Source: Ampullaceana balthica (lineage: Eukaryota; Mollusca; Gastropoda; Lymnaeidae). Taken from it: a DNA stretch of 64,000 nt. The position numbers and the translations under genes are program-made. Each line of letters starts with the position of its first letter. Within the stretch, counting starts at the first letter, position 1. The notes below the pieces were generated by a model. It did no database searches. It saw only the letters and a program-made list of their open reading frames with translations, and was not told the origin of the DNA. The stretch lies in assembly GCA_944989445.1 (NCBI GenBank), contig CALYLW010001192.1:106001-170000 (forward strand), written 5' to 3'. Below are positions 48,155 through 58,562 of this stretch, piece after piece.

Positions 48155-50467
48155 TAATTTTATTTTTTTTACTTTTTTTTGCTGACAAGTGAATTAGCAT
48201 AATATAACGTTTTAAGATAAGGAGACGATCATTACCCATAACATAATTGACCGCTCGGTGTGAGTTTTTTTGGGGGTGTATAGATTAATTGGGAACATAA
48301 ATATATGCATACACACATTCAAATAATTTATTTAACTTTTGATATATAAATATTTCAATAATTTTTTGTTTCATCAATCTATATAGGTCTCAGTTAAATA
48401 AAATTGTTTCAAATAATAATCCAGAAATATTTTGTCTGTAAAATACATACATATTTATGTGAGGTTTTCAAAGGGGTGTAAGAAGGTTATTTGAAAATTG
48501 TGAGCAAATGAGGAGTTTAAAATATATATCAAATTTATTTTTCTTGTGGGTGTGGCGGCCAAAAGTATTGATTTTTTTTTAAAAGGGATTTGAGAACTTA
48601 AAAAAGAGTGACGTAAATGGTTTTTAAAAAAAGTTAATTTCCCTGATCATGTCACGCCTGTCTAGGGATATCTGTGGGATATCTGTGGGATATCTGTGGG
48701 ATAGCTGTGGGATATATGTGGGACATATTTGGTATATCTGTGGGATTCACATGTTTTTATGGCCAGAGTTCATAGATAGCCAGTGGACGCGTGCTTGGCC
48801 ACGGTGCCTCAAATGATGACGAACGTGAATCGAATTATTTATTATATTTGGGCGCCAGATAGCTGAGAGGGTCTTCCAGAAAGACCCACGAAGAGCTCTA
48901 GGCTCGGGGCTTCTGATTTTCTTGCACATGTAGTATCATTATCTTAAGTTGATGTACACACAAGACCTGCTGGCTGTTATGAATAAGGCTCCCTTAACTG
49001 GTCTTAGTCCAAGTGGCGGTGGGTTGTTTTTCCATCGTATTTTATTGGCTCTGAATAAGAAAAGCATATATTCACTAACAAGTTAGAATGCCTTACAAGA
49101 AAGAAATCGTGGTTCTAAAAGATTTGAATAATAAACGGTTTTTAACATTGCTGCATGATGTGTCGTGTAATTTTTACGCATAATAAGAGATATAACGCTA
49201 TGCATAATTAATTAACCTTTATTTCTCTTTAAATTTTAAAGCTAATAAAAAGTATTTTTCAAAGAAAACTATAATAAAAATAAAACCAAAAAAAAATACA
49301 ATAAAATATAGTAGCCATGCAGTTAAAGTCGGATGAAAATTAAAATATCTGTAACCCCTTTAAGAATAAATTTAAATTTTAAGAAAATACATTCAACCCC
49401 CCAAAAAAAACAACAAACAAACGAAAAACAAAAAGAAAACATGTTAATCAATTAATTTAACTGTCAAGAGGAACATCTATCAATCTTAAATATTTGTACA
49501 TGAATTTTTTGTTGCCCATGAACAATATTTGGATCATTATGTCTCCTTTATTTCCTTGGTTTCCCGAACAATTGTCAGCTACTTTCATTCAAATAATATA
49601 TATAAATGCATCCATTTATACATTCAATTTTTGTTTTCAATCAACATACCGTCTTATCGTTCCTTCAATATTGTTAGCTCCATTGTAAGCCTTCAGTATT
49701 TGCACCAGCTCAAAATTAGTCTTCAATGGAAACTCCTGTCCAGTCAGGTTGATGAAATATTTCCAGGGTTTATACCTCCAAAGTTCCTCCATACAAATCA
49801 GCTGTGCTTCTAATACACTAAACTGACCCCACTGAACATTTGCTCTCTTAACAGACAGAAAAACGTTAGAAAAACAATTCGATATTGATGATATTGCGAG
49901 GAAAAACGTTGGCGAAGACTTTGAGTCTATATGAATGCAGTAAAAATTTTGTGGTCTAAAAATAATCCTTAATAATCGTTCCACCATTTCTGCGTTTTTG
50001 TAAGCTACAATTGCAAACGCAATAGGAAACAAGTTTTCTTCATCAGTTAATGATGACATTATATACCCTCTAGTTTGACGAAATTCTTTACAATCTCTTG
50101 TTATGTTGATATATGATTCATCACTTACTGAATCGTTAAACATCGGAATAATTTTAATCACTTCCTGTGAGTAATTCTTGTCTCCCGTAAATAACCGTGA
50201 GCAGTTTACGCCTTGTACCATATATTTACTTGAAATATTTTTGATGCATTGTTGATCACTATTAACGCAAGCTGTTTCATCATTGGTCCCACAGAGATGT
50301 GCAATATTATTAATCTCCACAGAATTTTTATATGAAAAATTTCTAATGGAAGATGGAAATCTGACACTATTAATATAAGCGTATTGCAGTACCAAAACAG
50401 ACAATCCAGTAGCTATTAATAATACTAACCAGGCAGTTTGCATCTTTTTTTGGACCATCTCGATCAT
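42607..50467 (-). CDS. GCNT-like: Core-2/I-branching beta-1,6-N-acetylglucosaminyltransferase family gene, copy 2 (intact)
   Basis: Coding exons in gene order: 50467-49650 (818 bp), 49050-48967 (84), 47562-47423 (140), 43315-43208 (108) and 42797-42607 (191). They total 1341 bp, 446 residues plus TAA, with GT-AG borders and matching phases. It is a type II membrane protein with an anchor at residues ~12-32 ([16 protein letters not shown]), a stem to ~145, and a lumenal Branch (GT14) domain from ~148 to ~405. Motifs: YCIHID (176-181), WGQFSVLE (213-220), [14 protein letters not shown] (238-251), PDEAFF (326-331) and HLFANKF. By analogy with mouse C2GnT-L, Glu328 would be the catalytic base. 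Such enzymes add GlcNAc in beta-1,6 linkage to O-glycan or polylactosamine cores in the Golgi; the exact acceptor cannot be told. Several NxS/T sites fit a lumenal glycoprotein. The ATG at 50467 fits the anchor position; an upstream AG may end a 5' UTR intron. Confidence 0.9.
43208..43315 (-). CDS. GCNT-like: Exon 4 of GCNT copy 2 (108 bp)
   Basis: Encodes [18 protein letters not shown] through [14 protein letters not shown], with two of the family's cysteines, and ends ACAG|GTAACT. Paralogues lie at 5234-5341, 25035-25141 and 59163-59270. Confidence 0.88.
43705..43866. repeat. (TCCA)n microsatellite
   Basis: About 40 tetranucleotides with occasional ttca and tcaa variants, in intron 3 of GCNT copy 2. 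Ser/His/Pro-rich frames over it are artefacts of the repeat. Confidence 0.95.
44042..44492. mobile_element. MITE family M3, copy c (inverted relative to copies b, d and e)
   Basis: The left end tttaaatcccttatattaac and the right end tatataagggatttatagtc are the M3 termini in reverse order. The interior holds the acttcccatgatccgatcg and aatttggcacatgg blocks. A second partial M3-like stretch (43890-44040) lies directly to its left. Intron 3 of GCNT copy 2. Confidence 0.75.
45997..46056. repeat. (TA)n microsatellite
   Basis: Uninterrupted TA dinucleotides at the start of a reversed copy of the GATCCC repeat. Confidence 0.9.
46060..46440 (-). repeat. Dispersed GATCCC repeat, reversed copy
   Basis: Reverse-complement relative of 21595-22210: catactggggtaaataa, tgggatccattatgaaatgg and acgcaacgggatcataat. 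Intron 3 of GCNT copy 2. Confidence 0.6.
46865..47035. repeat. Partial MITE M3-like fragment
   Basis: Shares ttatagatcgatcgaatg, taccgtaattaaattaat and the tcaaggatgacaat block with the M3-related stretch at 43890-44040. No terminal repeats are visible. Confidence 0.5.
47423..47562 (-). CDS. GCNT-like: Exon 3 of GCNT copy 2 (140 bp), carries the predicted catalytic Glu
   Basis: Encodes [19 protein letters not shown] and the [19 protein letters not shown] segment. Borders are ACACAG|G and AAG|GTATGA. Identical length to copies 1 (7861-8000) and 3 (31504-31643). Confidence 0.88.
47648..48084. mobile_element. MITE family M4, copy b (compact)
   Basis: The ends tagggatgtgat and tgccagccctaa flank aatcaattaatcgattac and attaatcgattaatcgatt stretches and the gcatagcaaaacgaattt block shared with 10954-12126. 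A (TA)n tract follows at 48085-48150. Intron 2 of GCNT copy 2. Confidence 0.7.
48667..48746. repeat. 11-bp minisatellite (GATATCTGTGG)n
   Basis: About seven units, the later ones with substitutions. It lies in intron 2 of GCNT copy 2, about 220 bp from exon 2. Copy 1 has only a single related unit at the matching place (about 8608), so the expansion is specific to copy 2. Confidence 0.85.
48967..49050 (-). CDS. GCNT-like: Exon 2 of GCNT copy 2 (84 bp)
   Basis: Encodes [20 protein letters not shown] and ALFITAS. The acceptor is TTCAG|A and the donor AG|GTCTTG. The same 84-bp exon is found at 8742-8825 in copy 1 and, 7 bp shorter, at 35774-35850 in copy 3. Confidence 0.85.
49650..50467 (-). 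CDS. GCNT-like: Exon 1 of GCNT copy 2: anchor, stem and N-terminal catalytic half
   Basis: Encodes residues 1-272 and ends CG|GTATGT in phase 2. ATG ATC GAG ATG offers two close starts; the first is preferred. The frame stays open upstream to about 50542, but through an intron-like ATATGTAG|G acceptor and without an ATG, so the extra N-terminal residues are not expected in the protein. Confidence 0.88.
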
Positions 50468-51460
50468 TTTTCCGGTAGAATTACATTCGTTCTTTGATAT
50501 CCAGCAGGGACGGCCTACATATTGCACGGAAAATACAAACACATAGACAATATTGGTTACACATCTTTTGTTTTAACCTCTACCTTATCAGCAAAACACA
50601 ATTTTAATCGGCTTATTCACTTTCAGATCGATTGAAGGCAGTAAACATGCTTCAATTTTACTGAACCAATATTTTATTTCGAGACATTTCGTTTACTTTC
50701 AATATCAATAAATCTATATTTATTCAACATATTAATTATATTGAAAATATATTATTTAGAGACATAAGATGAATTTAGAATTTAAGGCATTGAATATAGT
50801 ATCAAACTTTGTTAAAAAACAAAACAAAATTTATTTTAAAAAAAAAGGATGTCAAGCAATTGTTTATTTAGGATAACGGAGATGGCAACAGTATTGAGTA
50901 GTGTATTGTTGAATGGCCGTAAATAAAAATCTTAAAATCCGAATTTGTTTTAAATCCGGCTCAAGTACCAACGTCACGCGATTTTTGTCAATACATACTC
51001 AACGGTCGCTGTTTCCAAACGCTCTCACATCTTGTTGAATCAGGTGCTAATATATGCAGAAATGACGAGAAGAAAAAGATCAAACACAATTTTAAAAAAA
51101 AATAATAATCATAATTTTCTTTTACATAATTTAATAATTTAAACAACACAAATTTTAAATAACATATTTCAAAACTATTTTTTTTGAAAATAAATACGGC
51201 TTTTTAGCAAACTTTGAGTTTTGATGAAAGCATATGTGGTAGGAATATGTTATTTTAATAAGTGTAATATAAATACTTATTAAGAGAAAACAAAATATGT
51301 ATATCCAAGGTCTCTTGGATTTAGCCTGCAGAAAGTAAAATAAAGCATACATTTTAAAAATACAGTAATACTTAATGCATCAGGTTAACTAGAATCATTT
51401 TAAAGAAATTTAGACGGTTGTAATTAGCTGAATAATTTTAAAAAACGCAAAAACAAAGTT
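50468..51460. other. Upstream region of GCNT copy 2
   Basis: No clear TATA box or CpG-rich stretch was found. Probable 5' UTR or intron sequence starts directly upstream of the ATG, since the minus strand shows an acceptor-like ATATGTAG about 60 bp before it. AT-rich, no other gene seen. Confidence 0.35.
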
Positions 51461-51468
51461 TTTGACAA

Positions 51469-51862
51469 TAAATCCCTTATATACGTGATATAACTTAAAG
51501 TATTGATTATGTTCCAACACGACTAACATTTACAGCCTGAAACTGAGTGAATTCCACCTGGTTAAAACACGAGATGTGGTCACCGATGGCTGGCGTGAAG
51601 TCACGTGACCCGTAAAATGTAAATAATAGCGACTGCTACATATATTTTTATATAGATAAACTAAAATAAATTAATTTAATTACGATACTTTCGATCGATC
51701 TGACATTTTGATACTATGCATTGTTAGGTGACACAAGTCTATGTGCAAAATTTCAGCTCGATGGGATCACGGAAAGTGGGTCATTTTTTACTTTTGTTTT
51801 TCCGCCGTACGAAACGACGATGACAGAGAGAGACATGATTTCGAAGTTAATATAAGGGATTT
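51469..51862. mobile_element. MITE family M3, copy d
   Basis: Begins aataaatcccttatatacg and ends ttaatataagggatttaat. Contains atggctggcgtgaagtcacg, tcgatcgatctgacatttt and gcaaaatttcagctcgatgg. Confidence 0.78.
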
Positions 51863-51894
51863 AATAAAACAAACCCGTAAAAACAAAGTTTTTG

Positions 51895-52399
51895 ACTATA
51901 AATAACTTATATATTAGACATAACTAAAAGTATTGATTATGTTCAAATGCGACACACATTTACAGACTGAATCTGTCTTAACTTCCATTTGCTTTATAAC
52001 CCCTGGGGGCGGATGGTAGAGGGAAAAGGTCTGGTCACCGATCGCTGGACCGAGCTAAGCGTGACACGTAAAATTGAAACAAAAGAACGCCGGTTCACCT
52101 GGTTAAAAACGAGATGTGTTCACCGATGGCTGGCGTGAAGTCAAATAAACCGTAAAATGAAAACAATGGCGACTTCTACATATAGTTTTATATAGATAAA
52201 CTAAAAATGCATTAATTTTATTACGGTACGCTTGGTCGATCTGAAATTTTTATACGATGCATTGTTTGGTAACACGGGTCCATTTGCCAAATTTCAGCTC
52301 GATGGCTTTACGGAAAGTGGGTAATTTTTTACCTTTGTTTTTCCGCGCGCCCAAGACAGAGATATAGAGACGGCAGTGAAGTTAATATATGGGATTTAA
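51895..52399. mobile_element. MITE family M3, copy e, almost abutting copy d
   Basis: Same orientation as copy d, starting about 30 bp after it ends. The ends are ctataaataacttatatatt and aatatatgggatttaaaaac, and the inner blocks are as in the other copies. Confidence 0.75.
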
Positions 52400-52539
52400 A
52401 AACACTGTGTCATTAAGGACACTATATGGAGCCAACATTATAAAAAAAACTAGCAAAAGGACGCGTGTCCAACGAAAAAAAACTATGCAAGTAGTTGTAA
52501 GATGTGAAATGTTATGGATTCATTTTAACATTTAGCGAA

Positions 52540-52700
52540 TGGATACGGGCAGAAAGGATGCCAGAGTGTAGAGAACCAAATATTATTAACGGGCAGAAAC
52601 CAGGGGGCAGACTCACTGGTCACCCAAGACTCAGGTGCATCAATGCTGTGGAAATGGACCTACAACAGCGGGGGGTTTGGGCATGGAGAGGGAAAGAAAA
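52540..52700 (+). pseudogene. LINE ORF C-terminal fragment
   Basis: Reads GQKPGGRLTGHPRLRCINAV then EMDLQQRGV..W, matching the pattern (G+RxxGRPxxRxxDxVxxDLxxxGV) near the C-terminus of many LINE-encoded reverse transcriptases. Nothing upstream belongs to the same ORF. Confidence 0.5.
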
Positions 52701-53403
52701 TATTCTTAATTTTCAATGTCTGTGAGACAGGGCAAATAACTCAATTAAAATTTTAAATGTCAATTACCATTTTTTGTTGTATCCCTTGAAATGTTCAGTT
52801 TAATGACGTTATAAATTTCCATTTTTCGAAATTAACGATGAATTAATAGTTAATTTTTTTCAAAAGTTAACATTTAAATTTAAATTAATCGATAACAGCC
52901 CTAATAAAAACGCATCATAGTCATATTAAAATTATAGAATATGATAAAAGACACTTTAATAGAATTCTTGAACAGTTTAACTCCTGGAGGTATGCCACAA
53001 CATACTCTTAACTAAAAAGTTAACGCAGTAGTCATGCTTCTACGAAACCTTGTTTCTGCAACAGTACAAGATTAGTTGTCAAAACATGATGTCAAAATTC
53101 ATTGACTGTGAAATTCTTACTGGATCTCTTAAAGGCACGAGGGTATTCATTCCAAGAGTTATTCTTGTACCAAGTGAGCCTGATCTTCCCTTTAATTAGA
53201 GACGCAAACAATTTCCATTGAGACTGGCATTTGCAACGAAAATCAACAAAATTCAGGGACAGACATTCGACTCACTGGGCATTTATTTGCCGTATCCCGT
53301 GTTCTGTCACGGGCAACTCTATGTTGCAATTTTTAGAGCAAAGTGTTTTAACACAGTCAGGATAAAAATACTTCCAACAGACGAACAAGGCAACATGACG
53401 AAA

Positions 53404-55298
53404 GGGGCCGTCAATAAATGACGTCACGCAACTTTTGCCGATTTTTGACCCCCCCTCCCCCTCGTCATGCATCGTATCAAAAATTTAGATCCTCCCTCTA
53501 AAAATACGTCGCAAATCTTTGGACCCCCCACCCCCCAAACAAAAAAAAACAACAAAAAAAAACAACTTTATTTTATATTTGAAAATAAGTATGTTTCAAA
53601 TCACTTTTAATGTAATTTAAGTATTTATTATTTATTTAGTGAAGATCTACATTGTAATATCGTAACCCGCGTGAAGCATTTTAAAAAAAAAGTTTAACCA
53701 GCCTTCAGAAAACGAACTGTGTTAACATCCTTAGCTTATATTTTATTTTAATGCATACAAAGTAAACATTGACTATTAATCATCACAGTTAACGTCTTTG
53801 TTTACAAAAAAAAATATTTAGAAATAACATTTTAAAAATGTATTTTTAAAAAATCCCTCAATTGACTGACTGGCATTAAGAAAGAGGTCGGCGAACAGAG
53901 GTAAATAACCTGAACTGTGGTCAAAAAGGGAATTCTTCGGGGTAATGTAGACTCATTTGGGACATATAACATCCACTACAATCCACTAGATATATTAAAA
54001 TACTTCATGTGTACATGTACGCTTTGAACATATCCCATTATTAAACCGGTTCCTTCCAGAAAATTCATTTTTTTTAAAATTTGACAACTATGTAGATTTC
54101 TTACCTACGCACTATATGAAGATACCTAAATCTAACCTACTTTCATTTATATTGACACGAGTGACAATAATCTTAATCCACATGACTTGTCTTTATCACT
54201 TATCATTTCTGTGATATTTAAAATTAATGCCTTAAAAACTGAGCTAAGAAGAAAAGTTGTTTTGTGTTCCTCTCGAATTGCGATGTCCAGAATTTGATGC
54301 ATTCAATAAAGTTAATGAATACTTGACTCATTTTAAATGGGCTCATTAACCATTATATCTATAACAGTGCTTCTCAAACTTTTTACTATTGCGGACCAGC
54401 AGAAATTTGTTTCCATTGCACCAGAGATAGGTGCACTATTTTCCCTGCACATACACTTTTTCTGTCCTTTTTTGAGAACATCTGCGGACCGGCAGCGGAT
54501 GGCCCACAGACCGGCCCCAGTCGCCTGACCACCACTTTGGGAAGCACTGATGTAGAAGACTAGAATGGCAAGGGGCGTTTGACCAAAAACCAATGGAACA
54601 TTTATATCAAACTTAAAACGTTTTTAATCCTATAAAAATAGATTCCCCCTCCTCTTTTAAAGAAAAAGGATATTCCGTGTCGTTTTGACTTGAAATATCT
54701 ACACATAATCCTATTCAATTCATTTTAGACACTTGTCATGCTTGTAAAACTCAAAAGTAGCATTTTCGCAAAAGACACTACCCAAAATCCCCCGAATCAT
54801 GTGAGCAGGACCTAGAGTCTGGGGGGGGGAGGTAACGCATATATAAACTTGTATATTTTGGGGTAACCGGCAAAAAAGATTTACGACTCATGCCATGAGA
54901 GAACCAAACGGAGCTGCTGTTACATCACAAATGCTTTGATGTCAACATCAAACGACGCAGTGTAACAATTTCATATGTTATATTTTAGATTCTCAAACTT
55001 AAGGATTATAATTAGATTTAATTTTCGTGTCTTGATAGCATACGCCAACCAGCGTCTGATGGCCTACTGACCGGCACATTGAGAAGCACTGATTTTTAAT
55101 AAAAAAAGAAAAAAAAGTCATTAAATAAATTGTAAGCGACCAAATATTTCAGTGGAAGTTTTATTTATATTTTTTTATTATACCCTTTTGATGTGACATC
55201 CCGTTTCTTCAACCCCCTCCCTCCCCCTCGTCACGCGTCGTCACAAATGTGTGACCCCCCTCCCCCCTTAGGTGCGTGACGTCATTTATAGCTGGCCC
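53404..55298. mobile_element. TIR transposon family M2, long copy, inserted in the Helitron helicase
   Basis: The left ggggccgtcaataaatgacg and the reverse complement of the right end (gggccagctataaatgacg, then tcacgcacc) are inverted repeats, followed on both sides by C-rich tcccccctcc/ctccccctcgtca tracts. It separates the codons for NMTK from TKNVVF of the helicase. No transposase is visible inside, and a 185-bp hAT MITE is nested in it. The superfamily is not assigned. Confidence 0.75.
54365..54549. mobile_element. Short hAT MITE nested in the M2 element
   Basis: The termini cagtgcttctcaaac and the reverse complement of tttgggaagcactg are inverted repeats 185 bp apart. The flanks atctataa and atgtagaa match at 6 of 8 positions, compatible with an old 8-bp duplication. 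A related right end (gagaagcactg) lies at about 55080-55090. Confidence 0.72.
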
Positions 55299-55347
55299 AA
55301 AAGACAAAAGAGTTTTCACCAAAAATGTAGTCTTCAGGGAGGTTTAA

Positions 55348-56707
55348 AACCATTAACAAAATTAATCATTACCAATTTTCTGAGAAATATTTGCCCTGTG
55401 CGTTCAAATATACCCTTAAAAGCTCCAGTGATTTGCAGGATTTTTAATGCAGCAAACAACGAAATTATAGAAACTTTTTTTTTGAAAAGCTCCAACCAAG
55501 TAATTGCACTTTAAAATAAGAAACAATTAGAGCTTTTTTACAGTATCTTTTTACACGCTTTTGCCATATTAGTGAAGTGAACTTTGTAATTGTGATAGAG
55601 TAAAATGGAGCCATACCTTTGTTTTAAAAGCAGAATCTACGATAAAATGAATCAACAATATCAACATAATAGCATTGTCATCAATAGCCACGTATTAGTA
55701 TTTTTGTAAAAAGATGATTTGATAAGTATTCGTTCTGAAAAGTTCGTATTCCACAATGCTTATGCAACATTTATTGCATACACTGATATTTTTCAGGTTA
55801 ATGCCTTAAATAATATGATTCTAAATTGAGGAAACATTCTTACTCTGGAAATATATCGCTAAATTGCAAAATTAGTAAAATTCCTCATGAAATATATCGT
55901 TTTAACAAACTGTTTAAGCAACGCAAGTATCTTCCCAAGTGTGCTTGGACATTACTGGGAGGAAAGGGTCAAGCGAAGTTTTCTAACATGACTTTAAATT
56001 AAAGACACCATTTGTGATGTATCTTTAAGACATGATATGGTTATTGAAAAGATAGACTCCTCTGAAAAGAAAACATGTCCGTTAGATATATAAATATGAT
56101 TTCTAAACGCGAATCTACTTTCATTACATTGGCACATCATTCATAGAGTATGATATAATTTCAAAGCATTTGTCATGCTTGCAATGTTTTAGACAACTCA
56201 ACCATATTTATATTTATTTGCATTTTTTTAAAAATGATGTGTGTGTGTGTTTGTGTGTTTGTTAAGAAGATGGTTGCTTTATCGCTTTTCACTCTTAAGA
56301 AGCACATTTTTGCCAAGGCTCTATTATCTAAATCTCTGAGAGAAAGATGAGAAGCCAAAACAAAATACTCCAAAACTTCTATGTTTCTATTGCATGTACC
56401 ACATTAAAATAAATAATGATATTTTAGGTTATGATATTTACATAGCTTCTTGCTTTCACGTCAAGGCGTGACGTCATTTGATTATTAAAACAATATATAT
56501 TTAGCTGTTATTGCTAATAACTACATGTGTGAAAATGTAACAGTGAAAGTAAGGGGTTAGCTTTGGCTTGGACCCTTTTGAAAATTTGAACATATATTAA
56601 TTTGTGAGCAGCGCACAATATATAAAGAGTCATGGTTAATTGATAATGTTTTTTTGTTTGTTTGTATTTTGAAGTCATGCTTTGTATGAATATATGTGTG
56701 TATGTGT

Positions 56708-56738
<31 letters not shown>

Positions 56739-57389
56739 CGTGCGCATGTGCACATGTCTAGGTTTATGTTTGAAGATGCTGGATTTTTTTTTCTATACCC
56801 CCATATTGTTATTTTATGATAATGAAGGTTGCTGTCTCGATATCCAACTTTCGTGATGTGTTTTAATCATCTCTAAATTTCTAATAGAAAAATGAGACCC
56901 AAAAAAACAAAATACTTTGATAATTGTACTGTGCTTACCCCGTAGCATAGCACGGGCATTGTGGTCGTGTTTAATATAATAGGCATCGCGCGACAGACTA
57001 GCATAAACATCCACATGCTACATAGATGTAGCCGAGTGGTGTCTAAGCTATTAAAACAATGAAGTCCAAGTCACTAATTGCTAAGGATATCAAACAGGTT
57101 GCTCAACTCAATACGCAGGATACACAGTCTTTAAGTCGCTTCTCTCTTTACACCATCTCTACACTCTCATCTCTCTTAAACACAAGTGGAAGTGTGTCAT
57201 TGCCCACTGGTCGCGTCACTAGTCCCCACTTGACTTAACACCCCATGTTGTAAAATTGTAAAACACTTGGACGTGGTCAGGCGCTCTCCTGACCTTTGTG
57301 ACATAGAGGGCTGTAGTGCACCTCCAGGGCCCTGTGGAGGTCAATTATAGTAGACTGCTGAGGTAAATTATAGCAGACGGCTACATAAT
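55348..57389. other. Intergenic stretch, no gene seen
   Basis: Only a (TG)n tract at about 56696-56740 stands out. Frames over it on both strands are repeat artefacts. Confidence 0.45.
56696..56740. repeat. (TG)n microsatellite
   Basis: TG/TATG dinucleotide run. Confidence 0.9.
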
Positions 57390-57670
57390 TGTCACGTGTG
57401 ATTAAAATGATTTGTGACGTAAGGTCACGCGAATAAGAAACGCGGGAAGAAAGGATCATTCCTATTGGTTGAAAGTGTTGGGCGAGCAGTTGTTAGAGGA
57501 CTTCCGTCAAGGAAGGACGTGATATGTGTGCCTCAAGATTTCCACGTTGTATTACCTCAAATGATATTTCTGTGTACAAAGTATACATATTAAAGTTGTT
57601 TTGTTGAAACAAGTTCTTCAGTGGATTATTGTGCCATAAGATTAATATTATGACATATTTAATAGTTACA
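57390..57670 (+). mobile_element. LTR of an element-A relative, with a short piece of its interior
   Basis: Begins TGTCACGTGTGA and ends AATAGTTACA. It shares gcgggaagaaag, tttccacgttgtat, catattaaagttgtttt and ttcttcag.ggattattgtg with the LTRs of element A. TTGGTGTCGAAG follows, like element A's primer-binding region, and about 150 bp of interior precede the duplicated GCNT flank at about 57820. The second LTR is absent, so it is a truncated element rather than a clean solo LTR. Confidence 0.78.
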
Positions 57671-58562
57671 TTGGTGTCGAAGTAAAAGTATTTTGCCATT
57701 AGGCATAAGTTCTAAGTGAACACAGTACAAGAGATTTTAGAAAGGAGGTTTCGTGGAAATAACAAGTATTGGATATTTCAAAAAGGAAAGAATTCATTAA
57801 AAGAAGAAATATTAATTAAAGATATATGAATGTATATTATCAGCTGTTTTAAAGGGTTACATTTTTGGAAAATGACATATTCCGAATCATGAAGAAATTT
57901 AATTAAAGAAAAGAAAGGTGTAGATATTAACTGCAAAAATTAAAAGTATCACTCTAAAACTGCATTTAGAGCCTTATTCTTAAATGTTATAGATTATCAA
58001 CAGGGTACAATGTTACGTAATGAAAACAAGAGAGACATATATTTCTTGCAAAAAAATGTAATTATTTATTATTGGACAAAGTAATGTCTATTTTTTTCGC
58101 GTGCCTTTGACTGAATAAACAAATAAACAAATGTGCTCAAACCAAACTTACCTGATACAGTTATAATCTTACAATTGAAAATTAAGTAAAGAAAAGAAAA
58201 GAAATGTGGTGACCGCAGATCCTTGAAAAAATAAAGATTTTTAAAAAAAAATTACTGGAATGACGTGTCAGAAAAAAAAACATCCAAACAAAACCAGAAT
58301 TCTGAAAAGAAAAGCAATCTAAAGCTACGCCAAATAGTAAACTCCTCATACAATACTTCGAGCCAATGTAAAAACATTTTATGTGTTTAAGCCTGATGTT
58401 CTTATAATAATATTTTGTTTATAGGCTCTCCTATACAAGTAAATGTAATAACCAAAATCCAATGAAGTTAGAATGAAATTTTTTTATTCATGGTAAATTA
58501 CATATATATTTTAAACATCATGATCCATCAGAGGTTAAATTCAAACACCAACTCAACATCGT

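Larger units (their letters stand above)
52979..55347 (+). pseudogene. Helitron Rep/helicase C-terminal remnant, split by a transposon
   Basis: The PIF1-like helicase tail is readable in pieces. LTPGGMPQH and AVVMLLRNL are near 52980-53070, then STRLVVKT in another frame. From 53086 come CEILTGSLKGTRVFIPRVIL and LAFATKINKIQGQTF, then YLPYPVFCHGQLYVAIFRA (to 53403). The missing end, TKNVVFREV and TAA, lies at 55318-55347 after a 1.9-kb insertion. KINKIQGQTF and HGQLYVAxxRA are the late motifs of helicases in Helitron RepHel proteins. Internal stops and a frameshift make it non-functional. Only the 3' part is present, and no Rep domain or Helitron terminus was identified. Confidence 0.82.

Noticed and set aside
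50468..50542. Longer N-terminus for GCNT copy 2
   Set aside because: No ATG upstream of 50467 in frame, an intron acceptor-like site lies in between, and the signal anchor fits the 50467 start.
56514..56856. Frames rich in His/Thr or Cys/Val on both strands
   Set aside because: Read through the (TG)n microsatellite.
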